A DNA stretch of 64,000 nt from Channallabes apus (taxonomy: Eukaryota > Chordata > Actinopteri > Siluriformes > Clariidae): positions 7,722,065 to 7,786,064 of the forward strand of contig CM060113.1 in the NCBI GenBank assembly GCA_030522415.1, given 5' to 3'. Below are positions 34,471 to 47,659 of the stretch, in pieces; the first letter of the stretch is position 1, and each line of letters begins with the position of its first letter. The position numbers and the translations under genes are program-made. The notes beneath the pieces were generated by a model that had not been told where the DNA came from, searched no databases, and saw only the letters and a list, made by a program, of their open reading frames with translations.

Positions 34471-34879
34471 ATTATCTGTTGATTTTCAAGGAGCAGACGT
34501 TCCTCTTGTTGAATGTTCATCGCCAACGACTGCCGTGGACTCCAAGCCACTGAGATCTTCATTCACATACGATCGGCTTTACGCCTTCATTCACAAGACA
34601 TTTCTTCACTATAGCTGTAGTTGAATGAGTTCTTTAAACCGTTGTTTCTTCTCTGGCAGATCCTCTATTGCAGCTATTGCAGCTGATCATGTGGATTTAA
34701 GTTAATAATGTTTTTAACGTTTCAATTTAGGCCACGCCTACAGTGCCTTGTTTCCGCCCCAGACTGATAGGCGTCAATTACTTTGTTTATTATCTGTTCT
34801 TGAATTTCTTAAGAATGTGTTGCTTTTTGAGATCTATCATGTTTCCCTTTGTCAGACAGGTTCTATTTAAGTGATTTCC

Positions 34880-35520
34880 TGATTCAACAGGTCTGAAAGT
34901 AATCAGGCCTGGGTGTGACAATGAAATTTAACTCAGCTTTACAAAAACCATTCATGATTTAGCAGCGGGAGGGGTGGCAATTATTTATTTTACATAGGGC
35001 CAGATAGGTATGGACAGCTTTTTACCCTTAATGAATAAAATCATTATTTAAAAACTACATTTTGTATTTATCTTTGTATTATGTTAGAATTAGTTTGATG
35101 GTGAGACACTCACTCACTCTTCAATACTTTATGCTGTATTCAGGGTCACGGGGACCTGAAGCCTATCCCAGGAGGCTTAGAGCACGAGGCAGGGTACACC
35201 CTGGTCAGGGTGCCAATCCATCACAGGGCACACACACATACAGTACACACACACACACACCTACCCATTACAGGCAATTTGGGAACGCCAGTTAGCCTAA
35301 CCTGCATATTTTTGGACTGTGGGAGGAAACCCACCAAGCATGGGGAGAACATGCAAACTCCATGCACGCAGAGCCGGGAATCGAACCCGGACCCTGGAGG
35401 TGCAAGGAGACAGTGCTAACCACTACACCACCGTGCCGCCTTATGGTGAGACAAATATGCAAAAATAATAAATAAAACAGGAAGGGGGCAAATACTTTTT
35501 TTATAGCCCTGTATAAGATA
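34880..35520 (+). mobile_element. 3' part of a Tc1-like element, split by a SINE
   Basis: AATCAGGCCTGGGTGTGAC, TTTAAAAACTACATTTTGTAT and, beyond the SINE, CAGGAAGGGGGCAAATACTT form the right end of a fish Tc1-like family. Its left terminus is also seen near 49108. Confidence 0.6.
35109..35442 (-). mobile_element. SINE family A with 11-bp target duplication
   Basis: Full-length minus-strand copy flanked by ATGGTGAGACA at 35098-35108 and 35443-35453. The duplication proves insertion by retroposition into the older Tc1-like element. Confidence 0.9.
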
Positions 35521-35874
35521 AACATTTTGTCACTTTGATCAACTACAGATTAGAAATTTAAGTTAAACAGTATTCATTGTGAAACCCGGCGAAAGGTTCA
35601 GTAAAGAAGGATCCGTATGAAGCTGCAATGCTGAACTACGGTGTCACTGAACAAACAGACAAAACTAAATGACATCATTTTTAGAGGCGTCTCTGAAGAC
35701 CAATATGAAACATGTGAGCGCATGGAACAGCAAAGTAACGCACAGTGACTTAGGAGATTTCAAAGGGATGCGTGTTATTCTCCAGAGCAACCTACTGTCC
35801 ATAAAATACAGCCTTATAGCACTGCGAGTAGGCAGCTCGTCGGAGTGAAGATGTGCCAGAGCTTATGCCAGGGC

Positions 35875-35876
<2 letters not shown>

Positions 35877-35909
<33 letters not shown>

Positions 35910-35988
35910 GCGCGGGCCTTATCCCACATACACATTTTCAGGGGCTGCACTGTGGCTTAATGATGTGTCTGATTTGTCAAAGCTCCCT

Positions 35989-36058
<70 letters not shown>
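35877..36058. repeat. Two (GT)n microsatellites
   Basis: GT runs at 35877-35907 and 35992-36057, separated by 85 unique bases. Confidence 0.95.
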
Positions 36059-36059
<1 letters not shown>

Positions 36060-36681
36060 GGGTTGGCAGCCTTCACCCATCACCCTGAGCCTACTGTAGC
36101 GCTCACAATATCTCTTTTTTTCCATTTGTCTCATCAGTTTCTATAAATACCACCAACTGTAGATTTTCCAAATGAACACGGCTTACGCAAAGTCACCATG
36201 ATGTGAAGTCAGTGTGTTTATGAAGTTTATTGTAGTGCAGGTGGCAATAGTGTACTTATACCATTACAATAGTATAGTATAGTTGATCATTTTATACAAT
36301 AAAATTATTATTATGATTAATAACATTCAAGATAATAACCAACTTTATAAATATACCAGAAATAGCAATAATAATTCTGTTTTCACTAAATTTATTATAT
36401 ACAGTATATCAAATTCATAAATCCTCAAATAATAATAATAATAAAGCCCAGAGATACATTTAAATCCAGACTTAAAGGCGGTGATCCTCAATTATTTATG
36501 TTAATTTGCACATCTGAATGTAAGCCAATTGATGCTGTTGAATATGTAAGTAGGTCTCGGTCAGAGATAATGAGAAATACAGATAATGATATGCAAATGT
36601 GGTGAATTATTGAAGAGCGATGACTGACAGAGGTTGTTTTTTTCCTCGTAAAGGAATGCTCATTCACATGTGGTGGTTGGT

Positions 36682-36828
36682 TTACGCCAATTAGCCTAAT
36701 CTGCATGACTTTGGACTGTGGGAAGAACATGTAAACTCCTGCACACAGACCCGACGTCGGAATCGAACCCGGAACCTGGAGGTGCGAGAATAAGGCACTA
36801 TAAGTGCTAATCAATACACCACCGTGCA
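36682..36828 (-). mobile_element. SINE family A fragment
   Basis: CCAATTAGCCTAATCTGCAT, ATCGAACCCGGAACCTGGAG and CACCACCGTGC remain. The tail half is missing. Confidence 0.65.
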
Positions 36829-36839
36829 CTCAGGCTTCA

Positions 36840-38770
36840 GGATTGTGTCTTATAATTATTTTCAGCACAGTCTAGGCAATATGGTGGAAATTATTTTCAT
36901 CTTATCAACATGATCCTACATGACATATCTGAAAACCCAAATGCAGATGTGGACATCTGAAGCCTCCACAACACCAGCAAGACTTACATATAAAGGTTTT
37001 GTTTTGTTTTTAATGGGAATGGCTTTTTTAATGGGACAAAAGTTGAGATTCAAGAGGCTGATGGAGATACAACACCTCATAGCTGCTATGATGTATACGA
37101 TAAATTTTTTGCAGATGTCCCGTAACAATAACTGGAACTACAAATCGATAAAAAAAGTATGATATGAAAATGCCCCTTCATCCATTCATTATCTATACCA
37201 CTCATCCTAGGTAGGGGCACAGGGACGGGGGGGGGGGGGGGGGGGGGGGACAAGCACACACTCAGTTGTGCACCATGTGCAATGCATTGCTTTGGACCCA
37301 ACACTGCTTACTGTATATAAACACTGTAGTGTGTGAATTCAAGACTTTAGGTACTGATTCAACACTAGTATTTTCACCACACGCAGGCTTAAGTAAGAGT
37401 TTTACATAAACGTAGCACCTTTTTTATCATTTTAAACTGCTTGTAGATCTGAAACCTCTGAACTTTTCCTCCTAAGTCGCCCGAATTATCCCGCCACCAC
37501 ACCGATGTTCGGTTGTGTTAAGTGTCGGGACTGTAGAGGATTTAGCCCCGATTCCCTGGAGTGCTGCTGCTGACTTACCTCTGCTAACGAGCACCTTTAG
37601 TTCCCCGTTCCCTCGGGCACCAAGACGACTTCGTTTCTGGATAAATGAATGGTTCACTCCAGGATTATTATCGTGCTTAGTTTATCAGGATATGGCACTG
37701 AGGCTAATAGAGTCTTCATTAAAAAAAAAAAAAAAAGGTAATTGTTTCCAAACTAGATGGAAACAATTACACTTTAACACCAATTTTACACCTATTGGTT
37801 CAAACTAAAGCCAAATTATACACCGGCAAATAAAAAGAGTCGGAATTTCAGAAGGGTCAAATTACTGGGTAGCATCAAGCGAAGAAAACAATTAAGGAGA
37901 TTTGAAATGACTGGAACTGGGCTAAGAACCCTTCAACACATTATTAAAACCTGTAAGGATCGTGCTGAACTGTCAGCTTTGTGGAAGAAATGTAGTTTGA
38001 AAAAAATGATAAATGTAGATCACTTAAACACTTGATGAAGTTGCATGGTATAAAAAAAAAGCAACAGTAAAAACTAGAGCTATGTTGGTGAATTTAAGAG
38101 CATTCCAAACACACATCATGGACTGGGACTAAACAGCTGTGTGGCTATTAGAAAACCACTTGTTAGTGAGACTAATCAGAGACTTGAGTTTGTTAGGGAG
38201 AATAAAGACCGGAATTTGGAGCAATGTCCAAGGTCATGTGATCTAAGGAGTCCAGATTGAGTCTATTCCAGAGCGATGGGTGTGTCAGGGTAAGAAGGAA
38301 AGCACATGAAGCGATGCACCGGTCATGAATAGTGTCCACTGTACAAGCCTCGAGAGGGAGTGTTATGATCTGGGATTCCTTCAGTTGCTCAGGTCTGGAC
38401 TCAGAAAACACAATTACGTGGCAATAAAATGAAGTCAGCTGACGACCTGAATGTACTGAATAACCAGGTTATCACATCTGTGGACTTGTTCTTCCCTGAT
38501 TACACTGGTATGTTCAAATTGTGAAAGAGTGGTTCTGGGAACATGGGGAATCATTTTTACACATGAACCAGTTAGATTGTGAGCTGTAATAAAAGCTAAA
38601 AGCTAAAGGCTGTAGCCAGGCCGTGTACTGTACTTTCAGATACTAAAAAGTGTGTACGGCTGTAAATATTGTAAATATATTTGATTGATAAGTGTATATA
38701 AAAATCTCAAAGAGATGTGTGTGCTAAATAAATGAATATTAAAAGGGTATACATTAAAAAAAACATTGTC
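36840..38770. other. Mostly unrecognised; poly-G and SINE scrap inside
   Basis: TCTATACCACTCATCC at 37190 recalls the family A tail, next to a (G)21 run (37229-37249). The rest has only short spurious frames. Confidence 0.35.
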
Positions 38771-38776
38771 TCAAAG

Positions 38777-39232
38777 CAGAGGTGTCAAGTAACGAAGTAC
38801 AAATACTTCGTTACCTTACTTAAGTAGAAATTTTGGGTATCTATACTTTACTGGAGTAATTATTTTTCAGCCGACTTTTTACTTCTACTCCTTACATTTT
38901 TAAGCAATTATCTGTACTTTCTACTCCTTACATTTTAAAAATAGCCTCGTGACTCTATTTTTATGATCAGAACGTGCAACCCCCCGGTCGCATGAAAAGA
39001 ACGCGCACAACGCTCCAAGCCCCCCCCCCCCCTCGCATGATCGGAAAGTGAGACCTTAATGCTTTTGTTGCCCCTCACGGTACTTTTACTTTAATATTTT
39101 AAGTAGTTTTGAAACCAGTACTTTTACACTTTTACTTAAGTAAAAAGCTTGGGTTGATACTTCAAGTATTTTTGAACCCTAGTATCTATACTTCTACTCA
39201 AGTAATGAATGTGAATACTTTTGACACCACTG
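38777..39232. mobile_element. hAT-like ACTT-rich element, 456 bp
   Basis: Termini CAGAGGTGTCAAGTA and ACTTTTGACACCACTG. Flanks TCTCAAAG and TATCAAAG are an 8-bp duplication with one mismatch. A longer relative lies at 51429-52605. Confidence 0.82.
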
Positions 39233-39454
39233 TATCAAAGTCAACATTTACTTCTATTTTGTTCTGGATCAAGGGTTAAACCATAACTGTAACTCACACA
39301 CAGCATGTTAACTTCGTGTAGTCATTTATATTGAATCGAATCACTTTCTCTTTGAAATCAAACCAATTTAGAATTCAGTTCAGTTCACACATACATTACT
39401 GCACAGTGAAACTCTTTACATATGCCAGCTTCTTGTTAGTAGGCAGGGGTCAGA

Positions 39455-39612
39455 GCGCGGGGTCAGCCATTTTATGGGGCCCCTGGAGCAGACAGGGTTA
39501 AGGGCCTTGCTCAAGGGCCCAACAGCAGCAACCTGGCGGAGCTGGGGCTCGAACTGCCGACCTTCCGACCCGTAATCCAGAGCCTTAACACACTGAGCCA
39601 CGACTGCCCCAC
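39455..39612 (-). mobile_element. SINE family B copy
   Basis: CTTGCTCAAGGGCCCAACAG, CGAACTGCCGACCTTCCGAC and CACTGAGCCACGACTGCCCC form a minus-strand tRNA-like unit. Confidence 0.6.
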
Positions 39613-39619
39613 ATTCGCT

Positions 39620-41025
39620 TAAAAGCAAAGCCAAGAAGGAAAACTCAGGAATGTTACATTCAAACTGGATAAATGCTGCATATCTGAAAGCACCCAGAGA
39701 TTCAACCCCGAATCGACCTGACAGCAGGAAGTGAACCAAACACGCTGTGTATTTTGGGCTGCAGTATTTTTTTTTAATAGACATGAGCCCTGAACTAAGC
39801 CGAGCCAAAGCACAGAGCTGTAAAAAAGAGTGAAAATAAATACAATATGTGATAGATGCATAATTTTGAAGTAGTTATTTTGTAGTCATTTAAGTACTGA
39901 ATGTAATTATTAGGTTATTTCGCTGCTGATGCGTGTTCTTCCTGTTCAGGGGTGATCAATAGGTATAAATAAAAGAAGAAAGTTGCCAAGACAGTCACTA
40001 TAACCAGCTTTTAGTCATTTTAGTTATATTTTTACCTTTATTTATCAAGTTAAACTCTAACATGGATGTATTTTTAAAGTTCATTATTGAGTCATTGGCA
40101 TTGAGAAATTGTTTCATTTTGTCTGAATAGAACAGAAAGCTTAAGAGCGAGAGCGTCTAATCTAAAGTATCTAATCATTTTTTTCACTGCTGATGCATGT
40201 TCTCCATGTTCAGGTGAATACTGGGATTTCTATATGCACACAAACTAAACGTATCTATTTATGTGTTACAGTAAACAACATAAGGACTAATAGATATAAA
40301 AACTAGGGATGCATTGCGTGGACGAATATAGATACTTCTGATTAAAAGAATAATTTATCTGATAGAGAATAACAATATGTTGTTGTTGTTGTTGTTGTTG
40401 TTTATTATGCCCTTTTGTGCCAGGGGAAAAAAGAAATCTTAATTATAAAAATAAAAAATAAGTTTTTTTAAGCTCTTGATCTTCCTATCATTGAATGATC
40501 ACAATTTCAAACATTAAAATTGATAAAACAACCTTCAATATAAGCTTCTTTTAAAAGACAGATAATTTTTGTGAAAAATAACACTTTTTAAAAACTTTTT
40601 ATATATTTCTTTTTATATAGCTACATACTTAAAAAGAAGAATATTTCAGGACTTCCGTAGCTTAACAAAAGCCTTTCTGTAAAGCATAAATAAAATTTGA
40701 TGACGAATGACAAACCGGAACTTGTAGTCAAATTTCTGGTGAATGATTGTGTACAAGTGATTGACATTTACAAACACAGTGTAGTGATGAGACTCTTAGC
40801 TGGAGTAAAACATTCAAACGGTGGAAACATTTGAAGTCCATGACTAATGATTCCGAAGTGACTAAGACTCGAAGTGACTCGACGCTCACTGTAGTCATTC
40901 CCGTGAACATTCAGCGAATACAACACCTGATCTTTGAATCAGATGGATCGATGGATCCAACTTGCGGAAAAGACACATCTCTCTGTACAGTACACACATT
41001 CATTTACAAATGTACAGGAAATTGG
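39620..41025. other. No recognisable feature
   Basis: AT-rich DNA with a short (TTG)n at 40380-40402. No gene. Confidence 0.4.
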
Positions 41026-41029
41026 CTAA

Positions 41030-41225
41030 AAGATATTTCCACATTCCTTGTACAGACCTGATCTCACTCCGAGCCATTTCCACATGTTTGGTCATTAAAG
41101 GAGTTCCTGGGAGGCCAGCGTTTCAGAAACGAAGCAGGCAGTCCTGCTGTATCATGTCTCCGACGTTCCGACACTTTCTATCTTGATGGTATCCAAGCAC
41201 TAGTGAAACTCTGTATGTTGCAGGG
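41030..41225 (+). pseudogene. mariner transposase C-terminal fossil
   Basis: Two adjoining frames give LYRPDLTPSHFHMFGH and then FYLDGIQALVKLCM. These match the last catalytic motif and the C-terminal end of mariner transposases (Y-x-P-D-L-x-P; F-Y-x-x-G-I-x-x-L-V). Frameshifted and lacking the earlier domains. Confidence 0.65.
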
Positions 41226-41229
41226 TATC

Positions 41230-42280
41230 ATATATAGAAAAATAAAAAGAGTTTTTACTCTCCTAACCGTGATTTGTTATCGAAAGTCCTGGTTTGATTA
41301 ACTCGTGCTTTTGAAATTTCTCTGGGACGTACATAATGCTGATCTTTCTATGAGACTAGCGCACAGTGGACATGTTCCTGATGTTCATGGGGTATTATAG
41401 CACCACATATTGGATCATTACCGAAACAGCAGCTGGGTAGATTACTATGACCTCGATCAGACCACAAGTAACTAAACACTGGGAATTTGGCATCTACAGT
41501 ATGAATGTCATCATATTTGCTGATAGGCCAATCAAAAAGTAGACAATACCAATGTATAGCTGATATCCCAGTGCAGCAGTAATAAAAACACATAGAGTAC
41601 ATTTGAAATGTAATTTTTCCAGAACTACTGTTTTTCAGAAAGCCCAGGATTGTGTTTGATTTTCGCAGATGTGTGCCAGATGTGTGTTATATTTTACTTT
41701 ACACTCAGGTGAAATCGCTATAATGTACAGGTCTTTTTTTTTTTTCATTCATTATTGAGTCACAAACATAGACAAAATGATGATTTTGCGTGAACAGAAC
41801 AGAAAGCTTATGAGAGAGAGCGCGTATCAGAATAAAGAGCAGATCAGTGTAAGCTGTTCCACACCACCTGCTCCAAAAACTCTTAAATGAACTGCCTTTT
41901 AATTTCCACACAATGCACTATTTCAACTAGCAGCTTGCTGTTTTTACAATAAGATCACTGGTGTTAATTAAGACATAAGGTGCTTAGAAGATCCATGTTA
42001 CGTTCATCAGAAATTAATTCAGAAATATTATTATTTGTATCGTAGGCTTATGTATGCGGATATGAATGCGGAATGATAAACAAGCCACTTGGACTTGCTT
42101 TTATATAACTAAGCTTAACCAATCTTTAATTCATGGAAAATGTAATTAATATATAAAATTGCGGTAGTATTTAAGGAATAAAGCACTTCATGACATTCTG
42201 TTATTGAAATGTAATCTTTGAGGTAGCACTGTCACTGTCACTGTAAGTCCAGAAACTATATTATTGAACATTTTCACAGA
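41230..42280. other. No recognisable feature
   Basis: AT-rich intergenic DNA. A poly-T at 41735 only. Confidence 0.4.
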
Positions 42281-42283
42281 ACA

Positions 42284-42500
42284 GCGGTGTAGTGGTTAGG
42301 ACTGTCGGCTTGCACCTCCGTGGTCTGGGTTCGATTCCCGCCTTGGGGTCTGAATTTGCATGAGTTTGGATGTTCTCCCCGTGCTTGGTGGGTTTCCTCC
42401 CACAGTCCAAAGACATGCAGATGAGGCTAATCGGCGTTCCAGGGTGTACCCCACATTGTGCACGAAGTCTCCCCTGTATACAGGATAAAGCTGTATAATT
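42284..42500 (+). mobile_element. SINE family A, internally shortened
   Basis: CGGTGTAGTGGTTAGGACTG head, GGGTTCGATTCCCGCC, AGTCCAAAGACATGCAGATG, then a jump to CCAGGGTGTACCCC and a GGATAAAGCTGTATA tail. Confidence 0.7.
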
Positions 42501-42524
42501 AACCCAATACTCTTGACTAATTCA

Positions 42525-42876
42525 TTCATTCATTCATTTTCTATACCGCTTAATCCTGTGTTCAGGGTCGCGGGGGGCCTGGAGCCTATCCCAGGAGACT
42601 TCGGGCACTAGGCGGGGTACACCCTGGACAGGGTGCCAATCCATCGCAGGGCACACACACATACACACACTCACACACCCAATTACACACTACGGGCAAT
42701 TTGGGAACGCCAATTAGCCTAACCTGCATATCTTTGGACTGTGGGAGGAAACCGGAGTACCCGGAGGAAACCCACCAAGCACGGGGAGAACATGCAAACT
42801 CCATGCACACAGAGACGGGAATCGAGCCTGGCCGGGGAATCGAACCCGGACCCTGGAGGTGCAAGGCGACAGTGCT
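42525..42876 (-). mobile_element. SINE family A
   Basis: A complete minus-strand copy directly after the preceding plus-strand copy, ending GAGGTGCAAGGCGACAGTGC. Confidence 0.8.
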
Positions 42877-43144
42877 TCTTTAATTCATAAAATATGATAT
42901 AATTAATTTATAATTGTTTGTGACATTAAACACAATGTATTTAAACACAGTTTAATGTTTTTTAAAAAAAATTCTGAAATTTATTTTTGTTGTTGTTGCT
43001 ATTTTTTTTTAGGATTATTTCTTTTTTTTTTTTTTTTTTACTCCAGCGTGGCTGTGGGTTGAGGAGCCAAGAAACAGTGAGGGGAATACTGTATGTAAGA
43101 AATACAGGAGTTCTATGAACACAAGTAAGTATTCCTAAGGCTCC

Positions 43145-43565
43145 CCTTATGCCACCGGGCAGATCAGGCACCTCAGGGCATGACTCTACAAGACCTCTCA
43201 GACTGTGCTGTGGTGTCTGGCATCAGGAAGTTGCTTTGGATGATGTGGGGCCTCAGTGGATCAAACTTGTTCCTCTCATGCATCTCATGGGTGGTGATCA
43301 GAATAGGATTTGGGGAGTTTGGGATGAGGCCAGATTGGCATTCTCTGGCTCTTTACTCGCTGAGCCCCATGTGTGGGAGGTGGTGGTGCACTTTGTGTTC
43401 CCGCATTGGTGTTTCTGTGGAATCGGACCAGATACTGTAGGCTAGACTATAGGACAAGCCTTGGGTGCCCATGATCCTGTCACCAGTTTACCGGGATGGA
43501 GAGTAATTGATGATCAATGTTAATGTGTTAATGTTATGTGGTGTTAATATTATGGCTGCTCAGTG
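43145..43565 (-). mobile_element. Tc1-like element fragment (family D)
   Basis: Minus-strand transposase wording: the complement of ATGCCCTGAGG, CCATGAGATGCATGAGAGG and GTGACAGGATCATGGGC. It ends TATTATGGCTGCTCAGTGTA, a typical terminus. Same family as 44735-45140, 62735-63125 and 63870-64000. Confidence 0.6.
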
Positions 43566-43854
43566 TATAGCAGCATATCAAGAAGAAATTTGAAATCTAG
43601 GTCATTTTTATAATTATGCATAAAGTAGAAATACATTTCGAACACTTGCCCTTTTGTTAACTTGTGCTTCTTGTTAACTCGTTTGTAGCAACAACAGATT
43701 GGTTTCCTAGTTTTCATGAGTCAGAGTCTCGAGCCTGGCCTGGTTTTAAGTTTCAAAGTTGCAAACTTAGTTGTCAAATTATTGCATAGTTTTAAAGTAT
43801 GAGTCACAAGTCGGACAATTTGAGACTTGGATGAAACATGACTTCTGATTCTTT

Positions 43855-44092
43855 ATCCATCTATACCGCTTTATCCTGTATACTGGGGCACGAGGCGGGG
43901 TACACGCCGGACAGGGTGCCAATGCATCACATGGGACACACGCATTCACACGCTCCAGGAGATTTGGGAAAGCCAGTTAGCTTAATCTGCATGTCTTTGG
44001 ATTGTGGGAGGAAACCGGATTACCTGGAGGAAAGCCACCAAGCACATGGAGAACATGCAAACTCCATGCACACACAGACCCGGCAGATTTTT
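43855..44092 (-). mobile_element. SINE family A, truncated
   Basis: CTATACCGCTTTATCCTGTA, GGACAGGGTGCCAAT and TTTGGATTGTGGGAGGAAAC. It ends before the tRNA-like head. Confidence 0.7.
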
Positions 44093-44734
44093 CGAGCTAG
44101 ACAGCCTGGGGGAAACCGATGCCGACCCAGACGAACATGTGAAACTCGACTACAGATTTCGTGCCAGATCAGGTTCACAAGTAGGACAACAATGAACAAG
44201 TTAGAGAAAAATAAAACTCTCTTTGCTGATTGCAGCTATTCAAAGAACCATTTACTGCTGACCTCTATATACACTAAAGGTCAAGTGTCACACAGACCAG
44301 AAGCATGTCATTACTCTTTACACTCAAGTCTCTCCACATATTTCAGGTGTCTTCTACTGCCATGTTTTAGTATTTTTTTAATGTACTGTAATGTAATGTA
44401 AAGCACTACAGGTAATATTCATCACACAAAAGCAGTTCCCATGATTAGATCTCTGTATCTGCATGATTTTAAGCATCATGCTGATACTACACAATTGGCT
44501 GACTACTGTAGATAATTGGACTTCAGAAAATGAATGAGCAGGTGTACTGCGGTTCCTAAAAAAAGTGGTCAATGAGGGGTTTTTTTATACAGTATACTAA
44601 TACTACCTTAAACATTTTAACTATATTAAATCCCTATAATAAAAATCTATCTGTATTACCTAGATTACAAATTGAATTATACTACTAATATACGTCCTAC
44701 ATCAACAATTTAACTATAGTATTGAGACAGATCG

Positions 44735-45140
44735 GTCATAACTCTATGTCCAATATTGCCACCAGGATGTTGGCAGCGGATCATTTGGATGCTTTGGGTT
44801 GCCGAATGGGACTTGATGGATTGAACTTGTTTGTCTAGTGCATGCCATTGGTGCTCAATCGGATTAGGATCTGGGAATTTTGAAGGCTGGGTTGGCAGTC
44901 TTGTGGTCTTTGCCTGCCAGGACCCATGTGTGGCAGGCTGTGGTGCACTGGGCATTCTGGTGCCTTTCTATCATAGCCAGTATTGACTTTTACGCCGATT
45001 TCTGCTGTATTGGCTTTTCTGTGGGATCAGGGAGGACAGGCTGGCCTTTGATCACCACAGACATGGATGAGCCTTGGGTACCCAAAATCCTGTCACCAGT
45101 TTACTGCTGTACAACTGATTATCGATGTTAATGTGTTAAT
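44735..45140 (-). mobile_element. Tc1-like element fragment (family D)
   Basis: ATATTGCCACCAGGATGTTG, GGTGCTCAATCGGATTAGGA and TACCCAAAATCCTGTCACCA are the complement of transposase sequence (N-x-I-E motif region and upstream). Internally deleted. Confidence 0.6.
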
Positions 45141-45289
45141 GCTGGTTGATGTATCAAACCTTTCAACCGGACTACATCTTTACAGTTTAATAATTCTGTA
45201 AACTGAAAAGAAATTCTTCAAACTGAAATTCCTATAGACGTCATATATACTTTCAGTAAACTTAATGTGTAAATATTTGTATGAACACT

Positions 45290-46040
45290 AAAAGAGTCGA
45301 CACCATAAGACATAAACTAAAAATGTTTCACAATGTGTCCCTGAATGAAGGGAGGCTCAAAATCAGTCAGTACCAGTCAGTATCTGGTGGCCACCAGCTG
45401 CTTGAAGTACTGCAGTGCATCTCCTCCTCATGGACTGGACCAGATTTGTCAGTTCTTGCTGTGAGATGGAGGGATTGTGTGTTCCTGGTGTGACTCGGGT
45501 AGTTGTTGTGTCCATCCTGTACCTGTCACGCAGGTGTGATATTCGGATGTACCCATCCTGTGCAGGTGCTGTTACACGTGGTCTTCCACTGCGAGGATGA
45601 TCAGCTGTCCTTCCTGTCTCCTAAGACCTGACGGCGGTCTTAGGCGTCTCACAGTGCGGACATGGCGATTTATTGCCCTATAGCCACATCAGCAGTCCTC
45701 ATGTCTCCCTGCAGCATGCCTAATGCACGTTCACGCAGATGAGCAGCGACCCTGGGCTTCTTTCTTTGGGTGTTTTTCACAGTCGGTAGACAAGTCTCTT
45801 TAGTGTCCTGCGTTTTAGGAACTGTGACCTTAAATGCCTACTTTCTGTAAGCTGTTAAGGTCTTAACAACCATTCCACAGGTGCATGTTAATTAACTGAT
45901 TATGGTTAATTGAACATGCATGGAAAACATTGTTTAAACCCTTTACAATGAAGATCTGTAAAGTTATTTGGATTTTTACAACATTATTGTTGAAATACAC
46001 AGTCCTGAAAAAGGAGCGTTTCTTTTTTTGCTAAGTATAC
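45290..46040 (-). mobile_element. Tc1-like element, decayed
   Basis: Minus-strand wording CGCAGTGGAAGACCACGTGT translates into the R-G-R-P-R-type hinge of a Tc1 transposase. The right end CCTGAAAAAGGAGCGTTTCT is the terminus. The catalytic region is gone. Confidence 0.6.
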
Positions 46041-46094
46041 AGTATATTTGACATTTTAAGTAATATAAACTTTACTCCCTATATTAGCAATTTA

Positions 46095-47150
46095 ACCATA
46101 ATACCCTCATTTGCTGAAGTTTACATACACATATATTAATGGCAGCATTGGGCTTTATTTAAAAATTAAAAATAAAAAACAAATTAAGGATTTAGAGCAA
46201 GGTTTAACATCAACACAATGTTAAAAGCTTACATAGAAAAACTTATATGAATCAGACAGTCATGAGGAAAGTCCTGAAATGTCTTTTAGTTTGCCAAGCC
46301 CACGATCTCTGAAATTCCCGTTAGTGCTCGTGATTGACTACATCTGATAGCTTGTCTATACCAAAATAAAAAGCACCCATTGGATTGACCAGCACACAGT
46401 ACAATAAGGAAAGTTCAAGGAGCTCAGTACAGATCTGAGAAAGAGAGACTGTAAAAGTGTTAGGAATGTCTCTTGGAATCATTTCAGTGCAGTTCTGCCA
46501 TCCAGTGAAGAAGACTCTGCTCCAAAACTGTAACCTTCAAGATTGACTTAAAGTTTATAGCAAACCACATGGACAAAGGAAAAACTTATAAAGGAAACTT
46601 TTGACCAGAGGTGCTGTACTGTATGTGTGGAGAAGTAAAGCTGAGGCTCAAAAACACTGCACCTAATGTTAAGCATGGTGGTGGTAGCGTTCTGCTTTGG
46701 GACTTTGTTTTCCTGGTGCATTGAACAAATGGAAAGGGAATAATAATAATTAAAAAAAAAATAGACCTACCTACTTTTTCAACAGAACCTCACATCAGCT
46801 AGCCGTGGGTAAGTTGGATAAAATTGACTGTTCAAACAGGACAATGACCTCAAGCACACATTAATGTTGGTTGTGGAATGGGAAAAAAAACAGGCTAATT
46901 TTAAGCTTTTGGAGCCTCAACTCTATTAAAAATGTTCTTAATAGTGCCAGGAAACCAACATATTTAATTAAACTCTAACAGTTCTGCCATGAAGAGTGAT
47001 CAAATATCCATCCAGAATTGTGCCAGAAGCTTGGTGTTGGCTAACAAAGATATCTGCTAAATGTGAACGTTGCTAAGGGACGTTCAATCACATATTATGT
47101 GGATTCAATGTACTGTATATTTTTGACTCCATCTTGATATCAGGAAACCC
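46095..47150 (+). mobile_element. Tc1-like element, strongly decayed
   Basis: GAAGTTTACATACACATAT terminus at the left. Scraps of transposase include GTTAAGCATGGTGGTGGTAG (V-K-H-G-G-G) and ACAGGACAATGACCTCAAGC (Q-D-N-D-L-K). No open frame longer than a few tens of codons. Confidence 0.6.
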
Positions 47151-47449
47151 AAAATAATCAAACCTTGTGCTTCAAATTCTTGGTTTGCATGCCTATCAAA
47201 CATGCTAGCGAAGCATGCTATACATTTAATCTGGCCCAGAAAAAGACCTGTTTAAAAATTCATTGCAATCCCAGGTTTGCTATGACATTCATGTTTATGC
47301 TGTGCAAACTTCTGACTGCACCTATATATCAAGAATTCAATTATACACCCTGTATTTACAATTTAATCATACTTCCTATATTAAGAATATTTAAGAACAT
47401 TCAAATGTACTACCCAACGCAAATCTCCTACAGTACCTATATAGACAAA

Positions 47450-47557
47450 TCAACTCACACACACACACACACACACACTCATGCAGATAGACACACATAT
47501 ACATACAAGCAAAATGTTGGTCATCTCCCGCATCCCCCCCCCCCTCTCCCCCTTTTC

Positions 47558-47595
<38 letters not shown>

Positions 47596-47615
47596 TCTCT
47601 CGCTTTCTCTCGCTT
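47450..47615. repeat. Compound (CA)n / poly-C / (CT)n microsatellites
   Basis: CA run 47456-47479, C run near 47526-47541 and CT runs 47555-47605. Confidence 0.95.
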
Positions 47616-47659
47616 TCTGTCCCTTGCCTCATTTGCAATGATTATGTTATCAGGGCGGC

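Noticed and set aside
43838..44401. 187-codon + frame, the longest uninterrupted frame in the window
   Set aside because: Its first half is antisense SINE sequence and the rest has no recognisable motif or codon signal.
47165..47641. 158-codon + frame
   Set aside because: C-terminal half is (CA)n and (CT)n translation; the first part has no conserved motif.
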